Shown piece after piece: positions 26,128 to 33,849 of a stretch of 45,202 bases of DNA (positions within the stretch are counted from its first letter, which is position 1; every line of letters begins with the position of its first letter). The stretch is taken from contig DGXY01000075.1 of the NCBI GenBank assembly GCA_002396885.1, forward strand, positions 67,397 to 112,598. The letters are read 5' to 3'. Below the pieces are notes generated by a model. The model was given only the letters and a program-made list of their open reading frames with translations. It was not told the DNA's origin and made no database searches. Origin of the DNA: Akkermansiaceae bacterium UBA5020. Lineage in GTDB: Bacteria > Verrucomicrobiota > Verrucomicrobiia > Verrucomicrobiales > DEV007. The position numbers and the translations under genes were made by a program.

Positions 26128-27180
26128 TCAGCACCAGTGAGCGCCGATGGCTTCGGTGTGGACGGCATAGAGGCTGCGGCTGGCGGTCATGAAGAGGCGA
26201 TTGCGGCGCGGGCCGCCGAAGCAGACATTCGCGCAGATCTCCGGCAACAGGATCTGGCCGATGCGTTTGCCTTCGGGAGAGAAGATGTGGACGCCGTCGT
26301 AGCCCTCCCCCACCCAGCCCATGCCGGCCCAGATGTTGCCGTCCTTGTCACAGCGGATGCCATCGGCGAGGCCGGCGACTTCCTTGCCGTTGAAGTCCAT
26401 CTTCATCGAGGCGAATTCCCGGCCGTTCTTCAGCTTCGCGCCTTCAATGTCCCACACTTTGATGTTCTTCGGCGCCTCGGGATAGTGCGTGGAACCGGTG
26501 TCGGCCACATAGACCTTCTTGTAGTCGGGTGAGAAGCAGAGGCCGTTCGGCTTGAAGATTTCGTCGGTGACCATCTCGATCTTGCCGCCGGGATCGATGC
26601 GATAGACGGCTTCTTTGAGGACCAGTTCGCCTTTGTGTCCCTCGAAGTTACCGAGGCTGCCGTAGCCGGGATCGGTGAACCACACGCTGCCATCAGGATG
26701 CACGGAGCCGTCGTTGGGCGCGTTGAAGGGCTTGCCATCGAACTTGTCGGCAAGGACGGTGACGCTGTTGTCAGGCTCGTATCGCACGACGCGGCGGGTG
26801 CCGTGTTCGAAGGAGATCTGGCGGCCCTCACGGTCGAAGGTGTTGCCGTTGCTGTGATTCGCGGGCTTGCGCAGCGTGGTCACCTGGTTGTCGTCTTGCA
26901 GCCAGCGGAGTTGCACGTCATTCGGGATGTCGCTCCACACGAGATACTGGCCCCATCCGCTCCACGCAGGCCCTTCCGCCCAATACATGCCGGTGTGCAG
27001 CCGCTCGATGGGCGACATGGCGATCTTGTATTTCTCAAAGGCCTTGTCCAGCGCGATGACATCGGGTTCGGGATAACGCACGGGCGCAGCGCCGGGGCCG
27101 AAGTCGCGGGCCAACAATGGCGCGGCGGCGAGGGTGCCGAGGCTGGTGAGGAAGGAACGACGGGTGGTGGGAGGAGTCAT
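26128..27180 (-). CDS. SMP-30/gluconolactonase-family lactonase, exported
   Basis: 350 residues from the ATG at 27180; the frame extends upstream only through translated tandem repeats. A Tat-like signal TTRRSFLTSLG begins the protein. The SMP-30 six-bladed propeller shows its metal and catalytic residues: EGPAW (E69), NAPNDG (N156/D157), PNGL (N212) and YVADTG (D227). The family opens sugar lactones to sugar acids using a divalent metal. Neighbours are a sugar-acid-type MFS transporter upstream and the SDR dehydrogenase downstream, as in oxidative sugar pathways. Export to the periplasm is suggested by the RR signal. The start codon lies in the last unit of an 8-bp tandem array, which could affect translation if the array changes length. 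Confidence 0.88.
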   Translation of the reverse strand: MTPPTTRRSFLTSLGTLAAAPLLARDFGPGAAPVRYPEPDVIALDKAFEKYKIAMSPIERLHTGMYWAEGPAWSGWGQYLVWSDIPNDVQLRWLQDDNQVTTLRKPANHSNGNTFDREGRQISFEHGTRRVVRYEPDNSVTVLADKFDGKPFNAPNDGSVHPDGSVWFTDPGYGSLGNFEGHKGELVLKEAVYRIDPGGKIEMVTDEIFKPNGLCFSPDYKKVYVADTGSTHYPEAPKNIKVWDIEGAKLKNGREFASMKMDFNGKEVAGLADGIRCDKDGNIWAGMGWVGEGYDGVHIFSPEGKRIGQILLPEICANVCFGGPRRNRLFMTASRSLYAVHTEAIGAHWC

Positions 27181-27284
27181 GGAGTGGTGGAGTGGTGGAG
27201 TGGTGGAGTGGTGGAGTTCTGGAGTTCTGGAGTTCTGGAGTTCTGGAGTTCTGGAGTTCTGGAGTTCTGGAGTTCTGGAGCGGT
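27173..27284. repeat. 14-unit 8-bp tandem array (GGAGTNNT)
   Basis: On the plus strand: GGAGTCAT, then four GGAGTGGT, eight GGAGTTCT and one GGAGCGGT, with no gaps. The first unit contains, on the minus strand, the ATG of the SMP-30 gene. Eight is not a multiple of three, so gain or loss of one unit would change any frame read through the array. Confidence 0.93.
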
Positions 27285-27419
27285 GGAACCGGAGCGAAGC
27301 GGAGATAGACAATCGAGAGTATCGAGATAGGTGCCCGAAGGGCCAGCTAAGCGTCCAAAGCGCAGCGAAGTCAACTGGAGTAGTTTCTTGGATTCAATTC
27401 TCCTCTACTCCATCACCCC
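27285..27419. repeat. Remainder of iteron element between SMP-30 and MFS genes
   Basis: This contains GGAGCGAAGCGGAG, then GCGCAGCGAAGTCAA (same as at 21144), TGGAGTAG, and the inverted units CTACTCCATCACC at 27403-27415. The inverted part codes for the last residues (GDGVEEN) of the MFS protein. With the tandem array it forms one composite repeat of about 245 bp. Confidence 0.6.
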
Positions 27420-28719
27420 CTCCCGCCGGCATCCCGTCCTCGAGACGTTCATCCGAGTTGATGAAGGCCCAGCAGATGGCACCGAGGAAGTAGCTGAGAG
27501 CGAAGAGGCCCATGTTGATGGTCCAGTTGTTGTTCGTGGCGGCGAGCACGAGGGGCACGGCCATGGGGGCGATGGCTCCGCCGACCTGGCCCATCATGTT
27601 CATGCTGCCGGAGAGCGCGCCGGTGTGGCGTCCGCCGACGTCCATGCACGCACCCCAGGCACCGGGCATGGCGAGATCGCTGCACAAAGCCGCGAGACCA
27701 ATGGCGAGGACGGAGGCCACGGGTGTCTGAAGTTGCATCGAAATGAGGAGCATCACGCCCGCCGCGCCCATGCCGATCACTCCCAGCCAGCGGCGCGTGC
27801 GGGCGATGCTGCCGAGCCACACATCCAACCGCGCCGAGAACATCCCCGCGAGGATGGAGCCGATGCCGCCGAAAAAGAGCGGCACGCAGGCCAGCAGCGC
27901 CCGCTGCATGTCGCCCATGCCGGTGAAATGCTCCTTCAAGTAGGTGGGGAACCACGTGATATAGAAATACCAGGCGTAAGACATGAAGAAATACTGCGCC
28001 CAAAGCATCCAGACCGTGCGGGAGGCCAGCAGTTTGGCCCAAGGCATGGAATGATCCCCGGCATGTTGGGTTTCCCCAATCATCGCGAGCTCTCCGGCAT
28101 TTACCGCCGGATGATCCTTCGGCTGATCGCGGAACCAACGATAAAACGAAATCGCCCACACCACGCCCAGCAGGCCGAAGATGAGGAAAACCCACTTGTA
28201 GTGAATTCCGAGCCCCGCTCGACCCTCGCCACCGCTCGCCAGCATCCAGCCCACCAGCAGCGGGGTGAAAGCACCACCCCATCGGGCGCTGAGCCAGAGG
28301 ACGCCCTGTGCCTTGACTCGCTCGGCTGCCGGGAACCAGGTGGTAAACGCCTTCGTGATGTTCGGAAAACAACCCGCCTCGCCCATGCCGAAGAAGAAAC
28401 GACTGACGACGAGCGAAACAAGATTCCACGCCCAACCCGTCGCGATGGTGAAGATCGACCACATCGTCACGACCCGCATCAGCACCTTGCGCGGCCCGAT
28501 GCGATCGCCGAGCCAGCCGCCGGGAATTTCAAACAAGGCATACGCCCAGCCAAACGCGGCGAAGGCATAACCCATCTGGATTTTCGTGAGCCCCAACTCC
28601 TCCTGCATCGCAGGTGCGGCCTGGGAAATGCAGACGCGGTCCACATAGGTGATGATCGCCAAGGTAACGGCGAAAAAGAGCACCACGCGGCGGGTGTTGG
28701 AAGGGGCGGTTTTGGTCAT
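27394..28719 (-). CDS. MFS transporter, anion:cation symporter (hexuronate/glucarate-like)
   Basis: 441 residues with about 12 membrane segments. The start (RRVVLFFAVTLAIITYVDRVCIS), the MFS motif GGWLGDRIGPRKVL after the second helix, and FFFGMGEAGCFPN with TWFPAAERVKAQG are typical of the ACS family (ExuT, GudP, L-fuconate- and galactonate-type carriers). It probably imports a sugar acid by proton symport. Neighbouring lactonase, SDR and GntR genes agree. The last seven residues are coded by a dispersed repeat. Its ATG overlaps, as ATGA, the stop of a 46-codon frame coming from a hairpin repeat. Confidence 0.9.
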   Translation of the reverse strand: MTKTAPSNTRRVVLFFAVTLAIITYVDRVCISQAAPAMQEELGLTKIQMGYAFAAFGWAYALFEIPGGWLGDRIGPRKVLMRVVTMWSIFTIATGWAWNLVSLVVSRFFFGMGEAGCFPNITKAFTTWFPAAERVKAQGVLWLSARWGGAFTPLLVGWMLASGGEGRAGLGIHYKWVFLIFGLLGVVWAISFYRWFRDQPKDHPAVNAGELAMIGETQHAGDHSMPWAKLLASRTVWMLWAQYFFMSYAWYFYITWFPTYLKEHFTGMGDMQRALLACVPLFFGGIGSILAGMFSARLDVWLGSIARTRRWLGVIGMGAAGVMLLISMQLQTPVASVLAIGLAALCSDLAMPGAWGACMDVGGRHTGALSGSMNMMGQVGGAIAPMAVPLVLAATNNNWTINMGLFALSYFLGAICWAFINSDERLEDGMPAGGGDGVEEN

Positions 28720-28856
28720 TGGGGCAAACTGTATGCGGGGGATTGAGAAAAGGTCATTTCGAAGCCCAGTGGCGCGGGCAGCAGGGAGATGATGAATCGA
28801 CGAAAAGATGAATGACAGAAAAATGGGCTTCGGATCGCCAAATTTTTGTCGATCAT
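28716..28856 (-). other. 46-codon frame derived from hairpin repeat, overlapping the MFS start
   Basis: A short frame (MIDKN..., then SPFFCHSSFRRFIISLLPAPLG) begins in hairpin copy A and ends in an ATGA overlap with the MFS gene. It looks like the beginning of an exported protein: the same SPFFC block starts other genes here. It may be a decayed gene start or a translated leader. There is no evidence that it is expressed. Confidence 0.35.
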
Positions 28857-28865
28857 TTTTCGTCG
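28798..28865. repeat. 68-bp hairpin repeat, copy A
   Basis: The outer arms CGACGAAAA (28798) and TTTTCGTCG (28857-28865) are inverted. A second pair (GACAGAAAAATGGG against CAAATTTTTGTCG) nests inside, with a loop of about 8 nt. It shares the core CAGAAAAATGGG with copies B and C. It sits between the aldose-epimerase stop and the MFS start, where a long hairpin in the mRNA could limit read-through. Confidence 0.8.
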
Positions 28866-28872
28866 CTTTGGA

Positions 28873-30048
28873 TCACCGAGCGCTGAACCGATGCACGGTG
28901 GCGGTGCGATAGGTCTCGCCGGGGCGGAGGATCGTGTTGGGAAAGCCGGCGTGATGCACCGAGTCGGGATGATGCTGGGTCTCAAGGCAGAAACCGTGGA
29001 AGCGGTCGTAACCCCTGCCGCTCTTGCCTTTGAGCGGGGTGGTGTAGGTGGCGGTGTAGAGTTGGACGCCGGGCTGGTCGGTGAGGATTTGCATCAGGCG
29101 GCCGCTGTTCGGCTCGTAGACCTCGGCGGCGAGGACGGGCTTGGACTGCGGTTTGGCGGCGAGAACAAAGGCGTGGTCGTAACCGCCGATGGAGATTTGA
29201 TCGAGACGGCTGCCGATGACCTCGCTCTTGGTGAAATCAAATGCGGTGCCAGCGACTGGCAGCAGCTTTCCCGTGGGCACCAAGTCGGCATCGGTTTCCA
29301 GATAGCGCTGCGACTGCAGGGTGAGCCGATGGTCGAGCACGGTCCCGCTGCCGGCTCCGGCGAGGTTGAAGTAGGTGTGGTTGGTGAGGTTGATGGGAGT
29401 GGCTTTGTCAGTCGTCGCCTCATACTCGATGACAAGGGCATCCTCCTCGGTAAGCACATAGGTGACGCTGTTGTTGAGATTGCCGGGAAAGCCTTGGTCG
29501 CCGTCCTTGCTGAGGTAGGTCAGGCGCAACGCAGGTCCGCGCGGGTCGGTGACGACTTCCGCTTTCCAGATGACCTTGCTGAAGCCTTTCAGGCCTCCGT
29601 GGAGATGAAAGCTCGTCGTGGGATGGAGGTCCAGCTTGTAGGATTTGCCATCGAGATCGAACTTGCCGCCCGCGATGCGATTGGCGACGCGCCCGGTGAT
29701 GCAGCCGAAATACACGCCGCCGTTGTGCTCCTCGTATTCGGCCAAAGTGTCGAATCCGAGTGCGATGTCAGCGAGTTTTCCCGCGCGATCAGGAACATGC
29801 AGTTCGGTGATGATGCCGCCGAACGTGATGATCTTCGCGACGAGGCCATGCTTGTTCTTCAGGGTGTAGCGCTCGACGGACGCGCCCTCGCGGGTGGTGC
29901 CGAAGGTGTCTTTGTTCACCTCGGCGCGCACCGAAACGAGACCGACGGTTAGAATGAGACCGGCGAGGAGCCGGCAAATAGAGGGAAGGCAGAAATAAGG
30001 GCTTCGGGTTTTCATGTTCTTGTCTTTGGGAATCAGGGTGGGTTTCAT
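28873..30048 (-). CDS. galM: Aldose 1-epimerase, secreted
   Basis: 391 residues (380 from the inner ATG at 30015). A signal peptide (LLAGLILTVGLVSVRAE) is unusual for the cytoplasmic GalM of enterobacteria but common in this phylum. Catalytic features are clear: NRIAGGKF, HLHGGLKGFSK, the His of NHTYFNLAG, the Asp of GYDHAFVL, and the Glu base in FCLETQHHPDS near the C-terminus. It interconverts alpha and beta anomers of free aldoses, here probably in the periplasm on sugars released by the neighbouring hydrolases. It starts 4 bp after the stop of the esterase/beta-helix gene. The N-terminal codons lie in a degenerate copy of the hairpin repeat. Confidence 0.93.
   Translation of the reverse strand: MKPTLIPKDKNMKTRSPYFCLPSICRLLAGLILTVGLVSVRAEVNKDTFGTTREGASVERYTLKNKHGLVAKIITFGGIITELHVPDRAGKLADIALGFDTLAEYEEHNGGVYFGCITGRVANRIAGGKFDLDGKSYKLDLHPTTSFHLHGGLKGFSKVIWKAEVVTDPRGPALRLTYLSKDGDQGFPGNLNNSVTYVLTEEDALVIEYEATTDKATPINLTNHTYFNLAGAGSGTVLDHRLTLQSQRYLETDADLVPTGKLLPVAGTAFDFTKSEVIGSRLDQISIGGYDHAFVLAAKPQSKPVLAAEVYEPNSGRLMQILTDQPGVQLYTATYTTPLKGKSGRGYDRFHGFCLETQHHPDSVHHAGFPNTILRPGETYRTATVHRFSAR
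29973..30029. repeat. Hairpin repeat, degenerate copy D, inside galM start
   Basis: Minus-strand CCAAAGACAAGAACATG and GAAGCCCTTATTTCTGCC match the halves of copies A-C with several changes. It codes for KDKNMKTRSPYFCLPSICR of the aldose epimerase, parallel to KTRSPFFCHASFCR of the sulfatase at copy B. Confidence 0.55.
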
Positions 30049-30052
30049 TCTC

Positions 30053-32338
30053 TTATCGAATCCAGATGCCTCTGCCCGTGCCGCCTTTCGGGGTGGTCTT
30101 GGGGTAATCGGGGTTGGGCTTTTGCTCGATGACCTTCACCACTTGCTCGATGGGCAAATCGCTCTGCGAGTCGCGGGTGCGGACGCCGGAGATACTGACG
30201 TGGCGCACGGTGCAGTCGAGGTCGGGGGAGAAGATCTCGGTCCAGCGCGAGGGATCGGTGCCAGACGCACCCTTGTAGGTCATCGACTTCGGGCCGAGTT
30301 CGAGGAGGCGGTGGTCTGTGGCGGGAGCAAACAGCAGCTTCACCTCGCGGATGGTGAGTCCGTCGGTGTTGGCGTGGACTTGGATACTGCCGGGGCGATT
30401 GAAGGTGAGGTCTTCAAACACGATGTTCTTCAGGGTGCCGATGCCGGCGCTGAAGTCGTTGTCGCGCCCAACTTCAAGGTTGGGCTGGTCGTAGAGCTTG
30501 AAGTCGCGGATGTCGGTGATGCCGCGCATCGTGATGTCGTGAATGGGGCAATCGAGCATGGTGCCGTCGCTGAAGCGCTTCACGCCGGGCAGCAGGCGGA
30601 TGGCATCGGTGCCGTGTTTTTCCTCGGGCGCGCCGACGATGCGCTCGATGGTGAGATGATGAATGGGACCGAACGTGACATTGTATTGCCGCCAATCCCA
30701 TGCGGTGAGCGAGACGGGATCATCATGCGAATCGCCGCTAACGTTACGGATGATCCCATCGCTCGCGGGGCCATCCACATGCACGCCATCGCGCCCATGT
30801 TGATCAAGGGTGAGGCCATCGACGGTGAAGTCGCGGATGTTGCCAAGATGAATGGCGAAGGCCTTGCTCTGGCGCACGGTGACATTCCGCACTGTCACGC
30901 CGCGGACGTTGTGCAGTAGGATGACGCCGTGCGTGCCGGGCACGGGATTCTGTTTCGCGGAGTGACCGCGTTGGTTGCCGTTGGCGTCCTTGGCCAGGTT
31001 CAAGGTCGTCCAGATGCCGCCTTCGATGATGATGCCGGTGTCAGGCTGTGTGTCCTCGGGCACTGGTTGGTCTGCAAAGCCGACGACATGCTCGTTGCGC
31101 ACCATGCAGGTGTTGCTGTCAGGCTTGAGGCGAATCTCGGCGGTCGGGTCGGCGCTAAGTTTCTGACCGGATTTCAAAACGAGCGGGCCATCGAGGTAAT
31201 AGGGCTTGTCCCGCGCGGGAATGTGCAGCGTTCCCTGGGCGTCCAGCGTCGCTTGCATGGCTTGCGTCCACACTTCGGCGGTGACGTTGCGCGTTTCGGC
31301 TTTGCCGGAAGCATCCGGCCACTGCTCGGTCCAGGTCTCGGTGCGGACGAGTGGCTGGAAATCGGACAGCTTCTTGGCGGCGAGTACTGTCGGCTTGGTG
31401 GACGGTTGCAGGTAGCCCAGCGACACGAAGAACTCGTCAAGCTCGCGAATGGTGCGGTGGAAGCATCGAGTGGCTTCCTCGCGTGGCTCGCCCTTGCCTC
31501 GCCCGGGATTGAAAAAGCCATGCGGCTGGCCTTCGTAGGCTTTCAGTTCGCAGCGATTGCCTGCGGCGGTCATGGTCTTGGCAAAGAGTTCCACCGTGGG
31601 GAATGGCACCGCCTCATCCTTCGTGCCGTGGAAGAGAATGCTCGGCGGCAGGCCAGCGCGGACGAAATGATAGGGCGAAATCTCCTGCGGTCGCCCATCG
31701 GTGCGGGCACTGATGTCAGCGATTTTTTCGTCGGAAAGCAGGCCAGGATGGCCTTCCACCGGAGACAGCACCACGGCTGGATTGAACAACGCGAGAGCGT
31801 TCGGCATGGAGCTGACTTCGATGTGAGCTCCGTCCTCGAAACCCGGCACCAGCGCCACCGCCGCAGCGAGATGACCACCCGCGGATTCACCTCCGGCCAC
31901 GATGCGGTCGGGGTCGATGCCGAGACGCCCGGCATTGGCACGAGCCCAACGAATCGCCGCCTTCGCATCGCGCAGACAATCCTGCGGGATCACCCCGTGG
32001 CGGCTTAGCACCCGGTAGTCGCACGGGATCGCGACCATGCCGCGCTGCGCAAGGTAAAGCGACTGCGGCAGGAACTGTCCCGGCGATCCACCTTTCCATC
32101 CGCCGCCAAAGAAAAACAACACCGCCGGGCGTCGATCCGAGGCCCGATGATTCGGAGGCGTGAAGATGTAGGCATTGAGCTTCACGCCGTTCACCTCCCG
32201 ATAAACCTCCACACTCGCCCCCGGCATTTCCGGCGGGTATTTCCAACTCACAGGCGGCTCGGGAAGGTCATCTGCGGCGTGCAATGTGACGAGCGGTGCT
32301 AGGAGCAGGGCGGTCAAGATGGCGAAAGTGCGTTTCAT
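30053..32338 (-). CDS. Esterase-beta-helix (GH28-like) fusion protein
   Basis: 761 residues joining two enzymes. After a signal peptide (LTALLLAPLVTLHAAD), residues ~40-310 form an alpha/beta hydrolase of the acetyl-esterase/lipase type: oxyanion FFGGGWKGG (76-84), nucleophile GGESAGG (Ser152), acid in GTKDEAVPF and His in GQPHGFF. From about residue 320 a right-handed beta-helix follows, with GRDGVHVDGP and HDDPVSLTAW resembling GH28 NTDG and DD motifs. The fusion suggests removal of acyl groups and chain cleavage of the same polysaccharide. It starts 14 bp after the sulfatase stop. Both active sites look complete apart from the uncertain GH28 residues. Confidence 0.87.
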   Translation of the reverse strand: MKRTFAILTALLLAPLVTLHAADDLPEPPVSWKYPPEMPGASVEVYREVNGVKLNAYIFTPPNHRASDRRPAVLFFFGGGWKGGSPGQFLPQSLYLAQRGMVAIPCDYRVLSRHGVIPQDCLRDAKAAIRWARANAGRLGIDPDRIVAGGESAGGHLAAAVALVPGFEDGAHIEVSSMPNALALFNPAVVLSPVEGHPGLLSDEKIADISARTDGRPQEISPYHFVRAGLPPSILFHGTKDEAVPFPTVELFAKTMTAAGNRCELKAYEGQPHGFFNPGRGKGEPREEATRCFHRTIRELDEFFVSLGYLQPSTKPTVLAAKKLSDFQPLVRTETWTEQWPDASGKAETRNVTAEVWTQAMQATLDAQGTLHIPARDKPYYLDGPLVLKSGQKLSADPTAEIRLKPDSNTCMVRNEHVVGFADQPVPEDTQPDTGIIIEGGIWTTLNLAKDANGNQRGHSAKQNPVPGTHGVILLHNVRGVTVRNVTVRQSKAFAIHLGNIRDFTVDGLTLDQHGRDGVHVDGPASDGIIRNVSGDSHDDPVSLTAWDWRQYNVTFGPIHHLTIERIVGAPEEKHGTDAIRLLPGVKRFSDGTMLDCPIHDITMRGITDIRDFKLYDQPNLEVGRDNDFSAGIGTLKNIVFEDLTFNRPGSIQVHANTDGLTIREVKLLFAPATDHRLLELGPKSMTYKGASGTDPSRWTEIFSPDLDCTVRHVSISGVRTRDSQSDLPIEQVVKVIEQKPNPDYPKTTPKGGTGRGIWIR

Positions 32339-32352
32339 GCGGCGGGGAGTTG

Positions 32353-33849
32353 TTACTTGGTTTTGGAATCCTTCTTCGCCGCCTTGTTCGCAGGTTGTTT
32401 CCAGGCATTGATTTCGCGTCGTTTCGGGCCGTCGTCGAAGAAGCGTTGACCGGTGCCGACGCGGTCGTAATCGCCGAGGTCCGCACGCGCGCTTTCGACT
32501 CGCTCCATCAGGCGCGCGACTTCATCGGGATGAGTGTCGGCAAGGTTGCGCGTTTCGCCGAGGTCGCTCTTGAGGTCGTAGAGTTCGACCGCGCTCACCC
32601 CATCGCCGAAGAAGCGGCCGCTGAAACCCGTCCACTTGGGATACTCGGGGCGCGGCAGAACCAGCTTCCAACGTGCGTCGCGCACGGCCTGGAGGTGCGT
32701 GTAGCTGTAGAACAGGAAATCGGCGCGCGGCGACCTGCCGGAGGGCGCGCGCAGGAAGGCACCGAGGTCGAGGCCGTCGAGCTTGCGATCGGCAGGCGGT
32801 TTCGTATCGGCGAGCGCGGCAAACGTCGGCAGCAAATCGAGGGTGCTGGTGAGTTCGTCGCTCACCGAGCCGGCGGGGATGTTTCCCGGCCAACGCACGA
32901 CGCACGGCACTCGAAAGCCACCGTCCCAGGTGACCATCTTGTAGCCTCGCAACGGCTCGGCGTTGCCCGAGTGGTCGCGCGGGATGAACGGCTGGCCGCC
33001 GGGCTTCATGCCGTCAGTGGTCTCGATCCACGGGCCGTTGTCGGAGGTGAAGACGATGAGCGTGCGTTCGTCGAGGCCGAGTTCCTCGAGCGCTTTGAGG
33101 ATTTCACCGCACGACCAATCGATCTCCTCCACCGCATCACCAAAAGGGCCGCCGGCGCTCTTGCCTTTGAAGTTCTCCGACGCACCGAGTGGGATGTGCG
33201 GCATGTTGTGCGCAAGGTAGAGGAAGAAGGGTTTTGCGCGATGGGCACGGATGAACTCCAATGCCTCGCGCGTGTAGTCCTGCGTGATGTGATCCCAGTT
33301 CTGCACCTCCTTCACGACGACTTCGGTGTTGCGGAATATCTGGCTGCGAAAGGCGTTGCTCTCGATAGTCGGCGTGAGGCCGTTGTAGAGCGGCGTTCCG
33401 TAGAAATAGTCGAAGCCCTGCGCGTTGGGCATCGTCGCATGGTTCCAGCCGTCCGGCGTGCGCGCGCCGAGGTGCCACTTGCCGATGCAGGCGGTGGCAT
33501 AGCCGGCGTCCTTGAGCATCTCGGCCATCGTGACCTCTCTCGGGTGCAGGACGTTGTGTTGGTTCTTGCGATTCCCCGGCTCGGCGACGCGCATGGGAAA
33601 ACAACCCGTCATCAAGGCCGCCCGGCTCGGTCCGCAAACGGGTTGCGCGTAAAAGCTCGTGAGCTTCAAGCCCTCCGCCGCCATGCGATCGAGGTGAGGC
33701 GTCTTGATCGCCTTCGATCCAAAACAGCCGAGGTCGGCATAACCGAGATCGTCGGAGAGGATCACGATGATGTTGGGGCGCGCTGCAGCGTGCAGCGCGG
33801 CGAGCGGTGAGAGCAAGAGGGCGGCAAGGAGCGGGAGAGTGCGTTTCAT
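32353..33849 (-). CDS. Formylglycine sulfatase (S1 family), secreted
   Basis: 498 residues. Signal peptide LLAALLLSPLAALHAA. Metal ligands appear in ILSDDLGYAD (D33/D34). The maturation site is CGPSRAALMTG with Cys72, which anaerobic or aerobic formylglycine-generating enzymes convert to formylglycine. GKWHLG, NMPHIPLG and FTSDNGPW complete the active site. It hydrolyses sulfate esters, probably from a sulfated glycan. Its ATG overlaps the stop of the second sulfatase by 4 bp. No maturation enzyme is encoded in this window. Subfamily and positional specificity cannot be decided by eye. Confidence 0.93.
   Translation of the reverse strand: MKRTLPLLAALLLSPLAALHAAARPNIIVILSDDLGYADLGCFGSKAIKTPHLDRMAAEGLKLTSFYAQPVCGPSRAALMTGCFPMRVAEPGNRKNQHNVLHPREVTMAEMLKDAGYATACIGKWHLGARTPDGWNHATMPNAQGFDYFYGTPLYNGLTPTIESNAFRSQIFRNTEVVVKEVQNWDHITQDYTREALEFIRAHRAKPFFLYLAHNMPHIPLGASENFKGKSAGGPFGDAVEEIDWSCGEILKALEELGLDERTLIVFTSDNGPWIETTDGMKPGGQPFIPRDHSGNAEPLRGYKMVTWDGGFRVPCVVRWPGNIPAGSVSDELTSTLDLLPTFAALADTKPPADRKLDGLDLGAFLRAPSGRSPRADFLFYSYTHLQAVRDARWKLVLPRPEYPKWTGFSGRFFGDGVSAVELYDLKSDLGETRNLADTHPDEVARLMERVESARADLGDYDRVGTGQRFFDDGPKRREINAWKQPANKAAKKDSKTK

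Noticed and set aside
26119..26131. CTGATTCGATCAG hairpin at the SMP-30 stop codon
   Set aside because: A 5-bp stem without a following T run on the minus strand; too weak to call a terminator.
27173..27284. CRISPR-like array
   Set aside because: Units are 8 bp and directly abutting, with no spacers and no cas genes in the window; it is a simple tandem repeat.
27181..27312. Longer SMP-30 protein beginning upstream at 27312
   Set aside because: The added residues are translated tandem repeats (TPELQNSR type) placed before a Tat-like signal peptide, so the start at 27180 is preferred.
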